A stretch of DNA of 64,000 bases from Kineothrix sp. IPX-CK (GCF_039134705.1 NZ_CP146256.1:2914001-2978000), one strand, 5' to 3'. Positions 44,080 to 51,975 are shown, numbered from the stretch's first letter. Program-made: numbers and translations. Notes: a model not told the origin generated them from the sequence alone.

Positions 44080-44431
44080 AAGATAGTGCTCCTATCAACC
44101 GGCGGAGAAATGCATCCGATGCAGAATCTGCAATTTCAATCATACATCCATTTACATGGATGGTAGCGGAAGAACTTCCGCATTCGTATTTTGGTTCCGC
44201 AGTCTTAATTACGTTAGGAACTTCAACAAAACCAGTTGAGAGATCCGTGGGAGCCATACTTGCCTGTATGGTATAGGCCTCTTCCCGAACCCTACGCTGC
44301 CAGTAGTAAAACTGTTTCTCGTCGACCTGATTTTGTTCGCACCACTGTTTTTTTGATAATCCGCTTACATTACATTTCTGGATGAGCTTGCTCCAACGGG
44401 CCAATCTCATCTTGTGAGTGATCTTGTCCAT
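44069..44431 (-). CDS. tnpA: IS66 accessory protein TnpA
   Basis: A 120-residue IS66 OrfA-like protein with an N-terminal HTH-like part (WSKLIQKCNVSGLSKKQWCE, QFYYWQRRVREEA) and a C-terminal beta segment (SATIHVNGCMIEI). It is probably the DNA-binding regulator of the element. Confidence 0.92.
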   Translation of the reverse strand: MDKITHKMRLARWSKLIQKCNVSGLSKKQWCEQNQVDEKQFYYWQRRVREEAYTIQASMAPTDLSTGFVEVPNVIKTAEPKYECGSSSATIHVNGCMIEIADSASDAFLRRLIGALSYVQ

Positions 44432-44536
44432 TCAATAGACCTCCTTGATTCTTTGGAGGCATTATCTCATGGATGTAACTAATTGACACGGTACTGGTTA
44501 TTTACCGTGTACTTTTGTTATTTTAGGGCAAAATAA

Positions 44537-44560
44537 TAGCCCCAGAAAATTAGGGCTTAA
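44537..44560 (-). terminator. weak terminator after the cargo operon
   Basis: On the minus strand AAGCCC pairs with GGGCT followed by an AT-rich run. Before the IS66 insertion this hairpin would have stood between the last cargo gene and xis. Confidence 0.4.
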
Positions 44561-44578
44561 AGTTATTTTTCTTACTTA

Positions 44579-45811
44579 TTATATTTTTTGTACTCTTCCC
44601 AACCACCTTGTCATTTGTCCATTACTATCTTCACCAACATAAAACTTTCCATTATAAATAGCACAGACACAATTAGTTGTTAGTAATTTCAAGTTTCCAT
44701 TTTCCACTGTGGTTATTCTAGCCTCATTTAAATTTTTGCATATTTTGTTAACAGTAGTATTATTTTCTTCACAGTAATCATTAAATCCTTGATCAAATAC
44801 TGATATATCTTTGCCATTACAAAGTAGATGAACTATTCCATATTCAATATCAGTCACTTCATTTGGCTTCCAGATATCATCTCCTTTTGCTAACTTTGCA
44901 TTAAGAACATTATATATCCATCCATTAGCATTTCCTCTAGCTATTAAAAACGGATTAATGCCTTCAACTTTATCTTCTTCTCCAAAAATTTCATATGATA
45001 TCTCATCATACATATAATACAATCTTGTCCAAATTAATTCTATTAACAATGTTAATGGATTTCCATTGTAAGATCCATAGGAAATCCATGCATTAGAATC
45101 TGTTGCTAAAGCAAAAGGCATTCCATTTGTTTTTATTAATGAAAATTCACCAGATATAATTAGATTTGGAAAACTGACGATTCCTCCTCCTTTTTTACCT
45201 TTCATATTATCTATATGATTAACAAAAGATTTTCTTAGACTCTCTTCACTTTTAAATCCATCATATCCAAATGCTATTCGCAAAGGTAAATATGCTTCCA
45301 AAACCAAAGCATGGTATGTATACTGTAATTCTTCACTCAGCTCAATAATTTGTTCGGGATTAGGCAATGCATTTCCAACAATTTGTTTATATGCCATTTC
45401 CAACATATCTATCTTCATATCTCTAGTAGGTTCAGAAAGTGACTTAACACTTAATAGATTATTATATGCTGAAGCCAAATCATCTGAAAACAAGTCTTTC
45501 TTTACCTCTATAACTGCGATAACTTTATCAATACTATATACTTTTTTACTTGTTTCGGGTATTTTTTCTCCCTCACCAACAACAATCATACAATCGATTT
45601 GTCTACTGTAATCACCTTTTGAGTTTTTAATAAACCCAGAACATACCTCCAATTCCAAATTATCAAATATAGCTTTATTAATTAGCTCTTTTGTTAATCC
45701 TTCATACATGTCACCAATAGTCGGACCATGCTTAATACATAGATATTTTTCAATATCTTTTATTCCATTTTCTTTCAAGCCTGATAATAACTCTATAATA
45801 CTTTTTATCAT
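44579..45811 (-). CDS. DUF6602-like, PD-(D/E)XK nuclease-like protein
   Basis: A 410-residue protein; ATG 45811 (MIKSIIELLSG) follows AGAGGAG at 6 nt. The N-terminal 120 residues resemble DUF6602: HGPTIGDMYEGLTKELIN, then SRQIDCMIV and VIAVIEVKKDL. The spacing E37 - D73 - E102-x-K104 matches the PD-(D/E)XK nuclease core, suggesting DNA or RNA cleavage, though activity is unproven. The C-terminal 250 residues are unrecognised and include aromatic, mixed alpha/beta sequence. It is the last gene of the cargo operon, 102 nt after the UDG-like gene. In a defence reading it would be the effector. Confidence 0.7.
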   Translation of the reverse strand: MIKSIIELLSGLKENGIKDIEKYLCIKHGPTIGDMYEGLTKELINKAIFDNLELEVCSGFIKNSKGDYSRQIDCMIVVGEGEKIPETSKKVYSIDKVIAVIEVKKDLFSDDLASAYNNLLSVKSLSEPTRDMKIDMLEMAYKQIVGNALPNPEQIIELSEELQYTYHALVLEAYLPLRIAFGYDGFKSEESLRKSFVNHIDNMKGKKGGGIVSFPNLIISGEFSLIKTNGMPFALATDSNAWISYGSYNGNPLTLLIELIWTRLYYMYDEISYEIFGEEDKVEGINPFLIARGNANGWIYNVLNAKLAKGDDIWKPNEVTDIEYGIVHLLCNGKDISVFDQGFNDYCEENNTTVNKICKNLNEARITTVENGNLKLLTTNCVCAIYNGKFYVGEDSNGQMTRWLGRVQKI

Positions 45812-45913
45812 ATATACTCCTCTAAAAATTACTGTGCAAAACATATTCATTTCAATAAATACAACCATCTCCACATGTGGGGAGTTGGGAAACAAATCAT
45901 CCACAATAACCCG

Positions 45914-46474
45914 TTATAACGAAGTTTCCAATAGATTATTAACTATATTTTGAATACTTTGAATATATTGATCTACTTTTTTTCTTTTGTACACATAAAT
46001 ATATGACGGATGGTGTATCGGAACGTAATATACTCCATTATTTTCCTTATAAAAATAATCAAACTCTTTCCATTTATCAAATTTTATATCAAAGTGTTTT
46101 CCCACAGATGAATAAACTTTTTCTCCAAGAAGAAAAACAATTTTAGGTGATAACTGGTTTATTTCTTTTTTTAAGTTCCCAATACAACTGTCAATCTCCT
46201 TTTTATTGGGGTACCGTAGTTTTTCTTCTTCATTCAATGGCAAGCATTTAACTAAATTGGTCTTGTATGTAGACACATCTCCAATTTTCAATTCAATGTT
46301 ATTTATTAGCATTCCCGTATTAGTATTTACTGATAACGGTATCTCATCATCTGATTCTATTTTTTTTGCGGACAATCCAACCCATACAATTTGACACTCT
46401 TTTTTGCAATCCATTAAAGGTTTCTGATTATTGCATAATCCGCATTTTTGACATTTTTTTATTTGATCAATCAT
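45914..46474 (-). CDS. uracil-DNA glycosylase-like Fe-S protein
   Basis: A 186-residue member of the UDG-like superfamily, closest in layout to family 4. Cys 8/11/14, Cys77 (NLVKCLPL) and Cys97 (EIDSCIGNL) match the four Fe-S ligands of that family (one N-terminal Cys is extra), and H154-H155-P-S-Y matches motif 3. Motif 1, usually GEAPG, is here GLSAK (33-37), and motif 2's PF-x-G-x-AG is PLSVNTNTG. The catalytic surroundings are thus altered, so it may act on a different base or only bind DNA. It starts 3 nt after the radical SAM stop, so the two are co-translated. Confidence 0.75.
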   Translation of the reverse strand: MIDQIKKCQKCGLCNNQKPLMDCKKECQIVWVGLSAKKIESDDEIPLSVNTNTGMLINNIELKIGDVSTYKTNLVKCLPLNEEEKLRYPNKKEIDSCIGNLKKEINQLSPKIVFLLGEKVYSSVGKHFDIKFDKWKEFDYFYKENNGVYYVPIHHPSYIYVYKRKKVDQYIQSIQNIVNNLLETSL

Positions 46475-46477
46475 ATT

Positions 46478-47803
46478 TTACTCCACTAAATTTTGCGTTT
46501 TTATTATAAATTCATTTAATACATCATCATTAACTTCACTGTAATTTCCAGAACTAAAATTAAACTGATTTCTATCAAGTAATGTATTAGTAATTTCATC
46601 TTGTATACATGTGGGAATTTCTCCCTTTTTTGCAACTATTTCTTTATATAATAAAGTTCCATGGTAAGGACGAAATTTAAAAACACTTGTCCTAAATACT
46701 CCCTTAAAATTTCTAGATATATCCATAATCTTACATGCTAATTCGTATGTAGCTTCAAAATCTTCTATTGTTTCGTCTGGAAAACCATAGATAAAATATC
46801 CTTTTAAGTCAATCCCATTTCTTAATATCTCGGTTGCAACACTTATTATATCATTCAAAGTTCCAATTTTGTTAATTTTATTTCTTATTTTTTGAGAGCC
46901 TGATTCAATCCCCATAAATAATTCTTTACAATTACTTTGTTTTAGTAATTCTACTTTATCTAGTGAATTGACTAATGAAATAGCATGAACCATTCCCCTC
47001 CACTCTATACTTGGATAATGACCGAATATTCTACTTGCCATATCTATACTTTTACTATTCCTTAAAAATAGATCATCTAAAATCCTTATACTTTTAATAC
47101 CAGTATATAATACTAACAATTCATTTATCTCTTCAATAACACTTTGTTCTGTTCTAATTCGAATATCAACGTTATTATTTAGGCTTCTTGCTCCACCACA
47201 AAATGCACAGTCAAACGCGCAACCCCGAGATGTAATAATTGATGCTTCATTATCTCCATAGTGATTTGTTATTATCTCTTTCTTAAAGTACTTTCTATTT
47301 AAATGAATTGAGGAAATATCCTTAGGCAAATAATCCGAATTATTATCTACTCTATATACTTTTTTATTTTTTAATTCCTTTATTGGAGACTCTTTGCATT
47401 GTCCATTAAGGATATCAGGTAAAATAAGTTCTCCTTCACCAATTACTATACTTAAATTATTATTTATATTCCACAACAATATTTCTTCATATATACTTTT
47501 AACTGCCGGTCCTCCAATAAAATATTCGCAGTTAATCTCTATGTTCTCAAGTATGTTCTTAACTAAATGATAATTTTGGGTAAAAACATTTATACCGACA
47601 TAATCTGGAGCTATATGGACAATTGTATTAACAATATCATCTACACCCAATCTTTCTTTTACACAATCTATTAGTTCAACCTTAAATCCATTATATTCTA
47701 AATATGTGGCAATATATCCTAAGCCAAGAGGAGCTAAATATTCTTCATGTTCATCTGTTGTATTTTTAAAAATAGGCGAATTCAAAATCACTACACTCTT
47801 CAT
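46478..47803 (-). CDS. B12-binding-type radical SAM protein
   Basis: A 441-residue class B-like radical SAM enzyme. The N-terminal 150 residues have a Rossmann cobalamin-binding-like fold (LAPLGLGYIATYLEYNGFKV; YVGINVFTQN; YFIGGPAVKSIYEE), but the DxHxxG cobalamin motif is not evident. The core carries the 4Fe-4S signature C195-x3-C199-x2-C202 (SRGCAFDCAFCGG) and MGIESGSQKIRNKI, then LKGYFIYGFPDET. Such proteins are methylases, cyclases or other radical enzymes. The start overlaps the kinase-like gene stop by ATGA. Next to a nucleotide kinase and a UDG-like protein, a nucleotide or DNA substrate is suspected (inference). Confidence 0.82.
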   Translation of the reverse strand: MKSVVILNSPIFKNTTDEHEEYLAPLGLGYIATYLEYNGFKVELIDCVKERLGVDDIVNTIVHIAPDYVGINVFTQNYHLVKNILENIEINCEYFIGGPAVKSIYEEILLWNINNNLSIVIGEGELILPDILNGQCKESPIKELKNKKVYRVDNNSDYLPKDISSIHLNRKYFKKEIITNHYGDNEASIITSRGCAFDCAFCGGARSLNNNVDIRIRTEQSVIEEINELLVLYTGIKSIRILDDLFLRNSKSIDMASRIFGHYPSIEWRGMVHAISLVNSLDKVELLKQSNCKELFMGIESGSQKIRNKINKIGTLNDIISVATEILRNGIDLKGYFIYGFPDETIEDFEATYELACKIMDISRNFKGVFRTSVFKFRPYHGTLLYKEIVAKKGEIPTCIQDEITNTLLDRNQFNFSSGNYSEVNDDVLNEFIIKTQNLVE

Positions 47804-48417
47804 TGTTTCTCCTTCAGATTTATTATGTGGTTAACAATTGTTTCAATGTTCACATCTGGTCGGTCATTATTTACAACACTTAATACATTTACACCTATTT
47901 TTATTAATGTCTGAACTCCTAGTTTCATATAGTTAAGTTCTTTTAATGTCTGATTTCCTTCTTCAAATCTTGTTAAAATAGAGCGTTCAGATAACCTTTT
48001 TTGAATGATATCTTCATCTGCACATATTGTAATTTGTAAATCAGGCAATATCACATCATGATTTACACTTAATATAAATTCTTCACTAACACCATCCATT
48101 CTTTGGAGAATTAAGGAAGACAATAAATATCTATCTGAAACCACGATTTTTCCATTTTCTAAATTTGGAATGATTTCTATACTCAAATGCTCATACCTAT
48201 TTGCAGCTACTAAACAAGCTAATTCTAATCCTCCATGATTTTCAGCATACTCTCTAGTGTAATTACCTAATTGCGTTTCTGATGGTTCTTTTGTAAAGTA
48301 TACTTCATACCCTAATTCTTCTAATTTTGATTTTACACCTGCTAATAATGTTGATTTTCCAACTCCATTTGGTCCATCTATTGCAATAAATTTTCCCTTC
48401 AAATCATTTATTTTCAA
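47800..48417 (-). CDS. thymidylate kinase-like P-loop protein
   Basis: A 205-residue dTMP-kinase-like protein: P-loop GPNGVGKST (15-23), the acceptor-site VSDRYLLSSLILQ (DR motif), and a lid region around KRLSERSILTRFEEG. The length is typical of Tmk. It is presumably additional to the housekeeping Tmk and would phosphorylate a dTMP-like or modified nucleotide. It overlaps the radical SAM gene by 4 bp and lies 81 nt after the HerA-like gene. Confidence 0.85.
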   Translation of the reverse strand: MKINDLKGKFIAIDGPNGVGKSTLLAGVKSKLEELGYEVYFTKEPSETQLGNYTREYAENHGGLELACLVAANRYEHLSIEIIPNLENGKIVVSDRYLLSSLILQRMDGVSEEFILSVNHDVILPDLQITICADEDIIQKRLSERSILTRFEEGNQTLKELNYMKLGVQTLIKIGVNVLSVVNNDRPDVNIETIVNHIINLKEKQ

Positions 48418-48498
48418 AAACTTACCCCCTTCAAAAACCTCACTTTATCCCAATTGTTAACATGCATGTAATTAACTTATTATAACATTCCTAAGCAA

Positions 48499-50571
48499 TT
48501 AATGTTCTGAATCCATCTCTTTAATCTCAGGCACTTCAAATATCATTGGGACACTCGATTTGAAAGCCTTCCCTGCTGCTACTGCTTGTCGAAACTGAAG
48601 TTTATTTAGTGCACTGGAGATTTCTTGTCCAAAATAATTAGACAAAAAATCTATACTAGTTTTATCATATTCTTGAAATGAAATAATTGAATTGCATTGT
48701 GTAAGAATCGTCTTTGAAACATTTGCTGTTCTTTGTGCAATTACTAAAAGACCAATATTATATTTTCTTCCTTGTAAGGCAATTTGAGCAATCGAATTAA
48801 TCAGAGGTTGTGATACTTTATCCGAAATTCCAGCAAAGTTTGATTCTGGAATTATTGTATGCGCTTCTTCAAGTACCAAACAAATACACTTGCCATAATT
48901 TTCTTGCTCTTTCGCTATCTTGAATAAAGCTTTAAAAAACGTTTGTGTATACTTCATAACCCCTGAAGTATTTTGTACCTCGGGAAGTTCAAAAATACTT
49001 AACTTCTCATCATCTGAAACAATAAATTCTTTGACAGAAGAAATTACCTTATCATATACCTCAATTTTTTTCTTTCTTGAATTTGCAGTATCTTTATTAT
49101 AATTATTAGCCATCTCATTTTCAATAAAGTCGATATCGTTAAATAATTTTCTTGATGTTTCATCATCAATTATAGATTTCGGTTTTAAATCAGCAAATTT
49201 TTCTTTATATTCTCCTGTAAAATCAACACATATAACTTTTACGTTCTCATCCTTAATATACTCTCTAATTATATTTCTTGAAAATATTGATTTACCTGTA
49301 CCAGTAACACCGATAATAGCAGTATGATGCGTAATAGCGACCTTCTTATCAAGAATTACTGGATAATTTGTTCCTGGTAAATTTCCTAATATAATTTCAT
49401 TTGAAGTCGTTGTTGTTTCATCAATGTCTGATGCAAGATAAACAGGGCTATTCATATTTGGTACCCAACCATATTTTTCAAATTGAAATTTTTCTTTATT
49501 CCAAGTTCCTAATTGTATAGCTTCTCCAATAATATATCCTGTTTCATTTTTATTTGCCAAAGACTCAGTGTGTGTTATTCCATCTACAATCTGATATAAC
49601 ACTTTATTTTCATTTACATTTACTTCTAACATACTTCCTTCGGCAACACATACTTTTGATGCATATAAAAATTTTATTTTCCCGATTTTACTTCCATCTG
49701 TAATTAAGCCAATAAACTTATTTACAATACAATCATCAGAAATACTATCCAATAAATAAACAATGTCTTCAATTGGTTTTTCTATTTGTGGAATGTTACA
49801 GCATAGTGAGCTAAAATCTTGATTTGAAATAACTTTTATCCACTGTTCTTGGTCCAATAACATTGATTCAAATATCAGTCCCCTCTTATATTCACCATCT
49901 GAAGAGCACTTAAACTCAACAAAACTAAAAAGTTCATTTTTCTTATATGTACAATCTAATTTAACTAAAAAAATATTTGTTGATTGAATACCCATTATCG
50001 TCCCAATCCCTGTAAAATGAGTACTTTCTTTTCGAGAAAATAACATCTCTATTACTTTAGCTAATTCTGGTAAGTTAAGTAACATGAATAATGCCCAGAA
50101 AAGTAATAACGAATTTAACTTTGTTGAAGAAGATGCATATTGAGTTAGTGCTCCCCATATGAAAAAAGCCGAAAAAAGTACATCTGGTTTCCCTAGAATA
50201 CGATTTATACGTGAAAAAAACTGCACAGCTTTATTTTCATCTTTTAACGAATTCTTTCTAATAATCATCAATGAATAACTTGATACGCACAAATATACAA
50301 TTAAAACTAAAAAAAAGAAAAATACAGCATCTCTATTTTCAATAGGTATAACTAATAAAGATAAACCTGCTGTTATAGCATTTACAAATATATTTGAATC
50401 TTTAGAAAAGAATGGTTGGTCAACCAAAGATAACAATATCAATAGCAAAAAACCTGAAGTAAACCAAAAACTCTTCAATAAATTTTCAAAATTTCTTTCT
50501 AATACGTAACCTACACCAATTAATACTATACACGAAAGTGTTAATAAAATAATTCGATATTTTCTACTCAT
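48499..50571 (-). CDS. membrane-anchored HerA/FtsK-like ATPase
   Basis: A 690-residue protein with four to six N-terminal hydrophobic helices (about 8-24, 38-55, 62-80, 82-105, 132-170), a central region with an N-terminal beta-barrel-like part (about 185-380) and a HerA/DUF87 ATPase domain. Walker A is GVTGTGKS (421-428), Walker B is LVLEEAH (565-571), with the sensor AQR (612-614) and a GR (601-602) as possible arginine finger. HerA-type ATPases are DNA translocases that form hexamers with nucleases and occur in defence systems such as HerA-Sir2; the membrane anchoring is unusual. It is the first gene of the cargo operon. Confidence 0.85.
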   Translation of the reverse strand: MSRKYRIILLTLSCIVLIGVGYVLERNFENLLKSFWFTSGFLLLILLSLVDQPFFSKDSNIFVNAITAGLSLLVIPIENRDAVFFFFLVLIVYLCVSSYSLMIIRKNSLKDENKAVQFFSRINRILGKPDVLFSAFFIWGALTQYASSSTKLNSLLLFWALFMLLNLPELAKVIEMLFSRKESTHFTGIGTIMGIQSTNIFLVKLDCTYKKNELFSFVEFKCSSDGEYKRGLIFESMLLDQEQWIKVISNQDFSSLCCNIPQIEKPIEDIVYLLDSISDDCIVNKFIGLITDGSKIGKIKFLYASKVCVAEGSMLEVNVNENKVLYQIVDGITHTESLANKNETGYIIGEAIQLGTWNKEKFQFEKYGWVPNMNSPVYLASDIDETTTTSNEIILGNLPGTNYPVILDKKVAITHHTAIIGVTGTGKSIFSRNIIREYIKDENVKVICVDFTGEYKEKFADLKPKSIIDDETSRKLFNDIDFIENEMANNYNKDTANSRKKKIEVYDKVISSVKEFIVSDDEKLSIFELPEVQNTSGVMKYTQTFFKALFKIAKEQENYGKCICLVLEEAHTIIPESNFAGISDKVSQPLINSIAQIALQGRKYNIGLLVIAQRTANVSKTILTQCNSIISFQEYDKTSIDFLSNYFGQEISSALNKLQFRQAVAAGKAFKSSVPMIFEVPEIKEMDSEH

Positions 50572-50619
50572 TAGTCGCCCCCACTATATATAATTTCTAA
50601 TTGTATACACAATATTTTA

Positions 50620-50648
50620 ATTATACAACTACGTTTTACAGTTTACAA
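50620..50648 (-). promoter_or_regulatory. promoter of the cargo operon
   Basis: On the minus strand TTGTAA (50643-50648) and TATAAT (50620-50625) have a 17-bp spacer, 49 nt before the HerA-like start codon, which has a GGGGG site. The iteron array ends 30 bp upstream. Confidence 0.6.
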
Positions 50649-50677
50649 CAAATAACCCTTAAATTTACAAAAATATG

Positions 50678-50888
50678 TGATAGCATAAAATGCAATCAAA
50701 ATCCCCCGTGATAGTATTTTGTGCACTCACTTTCCAAAAGTAATAGTAAAAAGTGCACTCACTTTAACCACCTTATCCACACCAGTATAATTACTTCAAA
50801 AAAGTGATAGCATTTTATGCACTCATAATTTCCCTATGATAGCATTTTGTGCACTCACCTTCCAAATTGATAGCAAAAAGTGCTATCA
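50678..50888. repeat. iteron array of six 21-bp repeats with a DnaA box
   Basis: Copies at 50678, 50709, 50741, 50805, 50837 and 50868 follow TGATAGCA-N5-TGCACTCA; the last one is a perfect palindrome (TGATAGCA-N5-TGCTATCA). Start-to-start spacing is 31, 32, 64, 32, 31 bp, so all lie on one helical face. Where the missing seventh copy would be (50773) there is a perfect DnaA box, TTATCCACA (50773-50781). The array therefore looks like an iteron-type replication origin, or alternatively phased operators upstream of the cargo promoter. Confidence 0.85.
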
Positions 50889-50898
50889 TTATATTATT

Positions 50899-51211
50899 TC
50901 AGGGGTTTTAGGGGATTTCCCCCTAACTAGATGCATCAGAGACTGGAGCTGTCTCTTATGCGTATCTAGCAATGGACCCCCTAGGACTTTGCTTAATACT
51001 AACTGCAAAATTAGTTCCAATAACAGCACTCATCTCATCGCCTAATACATTTCCAATAACCACTTTTTATTATCTTTATCCGTCATTTTTTTATCCATGT
51101 CTCCTTGCCTTGCAAACAAAACACTCCCCACCGACATCGCAGGATACGCCACTAAGCCATCTCTGGCTTTTTGACACCTGTTAGTGGAGTTAATTCCCCT
51201 AAAACCCCTGA
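50899..51211. repeat. 17-bp inverted repeats enclosing hairpin-rich DNA
   Basis: 50899-50915 and 51195-51211 are exact reverse complements (core GGGGTTTTAGGGGA). Between them lies a strong hairpin at 50927-50969 (CTAGAT...AGAGAC / GTCTCT...ATCTAG with small internal loops) and a terminator-like stem at 51154. No gene is supported in between. The layout suits an origin of replication or transfer. Confidence 0.65.
51154..51173 (+). terminator. small intrinsic terminator
   Basis: AAGCCA/TGGCTT stem, TCTC loop, then a T-run; it is enclosed by the arms CCACTAA (51149) and TTAGTGG (51181). Confidence 0.5.
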
Positions 51212-51218
51212 TAATTTA

Positions 51219-51306
51219 TATTCCCCATAGAATTTCCCCATAGATTAGCAATTCTCATTGGAAATTCCCCATCAAAAGATCATTTTCCCATGGAATTTCC
51301 ACGGGG
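51219..51306. repeat. TTCCCCAT-type direct repeats
   Basis: TTCCCCAT recurs at 51221, 51234 and 51265, with the variant TTTCCCAT at 51284, among ATGGAAA-type complements. They form the flank of the origin-like region and have no coding role. Confidence 0.6.
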
Positions 51307-51343
51307 AACATTCTAATACAACATCAATTTTATTATCATCTAA

Positions 51344-51586
51344 CTACCACACACTATCATCATCCATAGCCTCCACCCATACCTGCAATTCCTCATCCAA
51401 TGCCAATCTTACATATTCCAGCGGATCATCAATTGCCAATGCATCCAGTCTACCCTGTGAATTCATAGTGGTCTTAATTCCATCTTCCCACTTCCCACAA
51501 TCTATCCGTAATACATATCCTGCTTCATATACCGTTACATCAATATAATTTTTCTGTTCATTATACCTTGCATATATTCCATTCAT
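51344..51586 (-). CDS. small conserved protein of mobile elements (DUF6061-like)
   Basis: An 80-residue acidic protein; ATG 51586 has AAAGGA 8 nt upstream. It begins MNGIYARYNEQKNYIDVTVY and contains RIDCGKWEDGI and DPLEYVRLALDEELQVWVEA. It resembles short DUF6061-type proteins common in Lachnospiraceae genomes and elements, function unknown. It is the last gene before the right end of the element. Confidence 0.65.
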   Translation of the reverse strand: MNGIYARYNEQKNYIDVTVYEAGYVLRIDCGKWEDGIKTTMNSQGRLDALAIDDPLEYVRLALDEELQVWVEAMDDDSVW

Positions 51587-51877
51587 AATAATCATCCTTT
51601 CTCATGACAACTAAGGCAAATAAAACGATCCTAATTCCAATCCTTCAAATACAGATAAAAGAAAAACTTAATAAAACCAAAAGCAGCATGTCAAAATCGC
51701 CCTTTACAGACAACTTCAAAACACACTGCTTTACATACATTCCATGTACCGATTCCCATATCACAGATTATCTTCTACAATCATTTTCATCGTTACAATT
51801 CATTTTTAATTTTTACACATTACAGTCAAAAGACCTAATACAAATTTAGATTCTAAACCCAATTAGCACCCAAAATA
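51587..51877. other. right-end non-coding region of the element
   Basis: About 290 bases with no supported gene. An 81-codon plus-strand frame (51604-51849) lacks a ribosome site and has random-like composition. Confidence 0.5.
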
Positions 51878-51975
51878 CCGACACCACCAAGCTCATTTTA
51901 AATCCAATTGACACCCTAAATTTCTGACACCTTTTTCATCCGTTTTTGACTCCAATTTTGACACCTTTTGACTCC
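51878..51975 (+). repeat. subterminal TTGACACC/TTGACTCC repeats, right end
   Basis: CCGACACC (51878), TTGACACC (51908), CTGACACC (51924), TTGACTCC (51946), TTGACACC (51958) and TTGACTCC (51968) occur in direct orientation. 51945-51966 repeats the left-end 22-mer with one mismatch. They are probable integrase or excisionase arm sites. Confidence 0.65.

Larger units (their letters stand above)
41767..44512. mobile_element. complete IS66-family insertion sequence, 2746 bp
   Basis: Three genes typical of IS66 (tnpA, tnpB, tnpC) on the minus strand lie between imperfect terminal inverted repeats: left GTATACGGTAAACCATGAG and right (reverse complement) GTACACGGTAAATAACCAG, each followed by TACCG. 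The element is flanked by an exact 8-bp target duplication, TTTTGTTA at 41759-41766 and 44513-44520, the length expected for IS66. All three frames are open, so it may still be active. Confidence 0.95.

Noticed and set aside
46478..47803. Prokaryotic viperin
   Set aside because: The radical SAM protein has a B12-binding-type N-terminal domain and a C-x3-C-x2-C in SRGCAFDCAFC, without viperin-like N-Y-x-C-x-F-C context.
50678..50888. CRISPR array
   Set aside because: Repeats are 21 bp, partly palindromic and degenerate with roughly 10-bp spacers; no cas genes nearby. Iterons or operators fit better.
51604..51849. 81-codon plus-strand frame at the element's right end
   Set aside because: No ribosome site before its ATG, Ile/Lys/Thr-rich random-like sequence, and it borders the repeat region.
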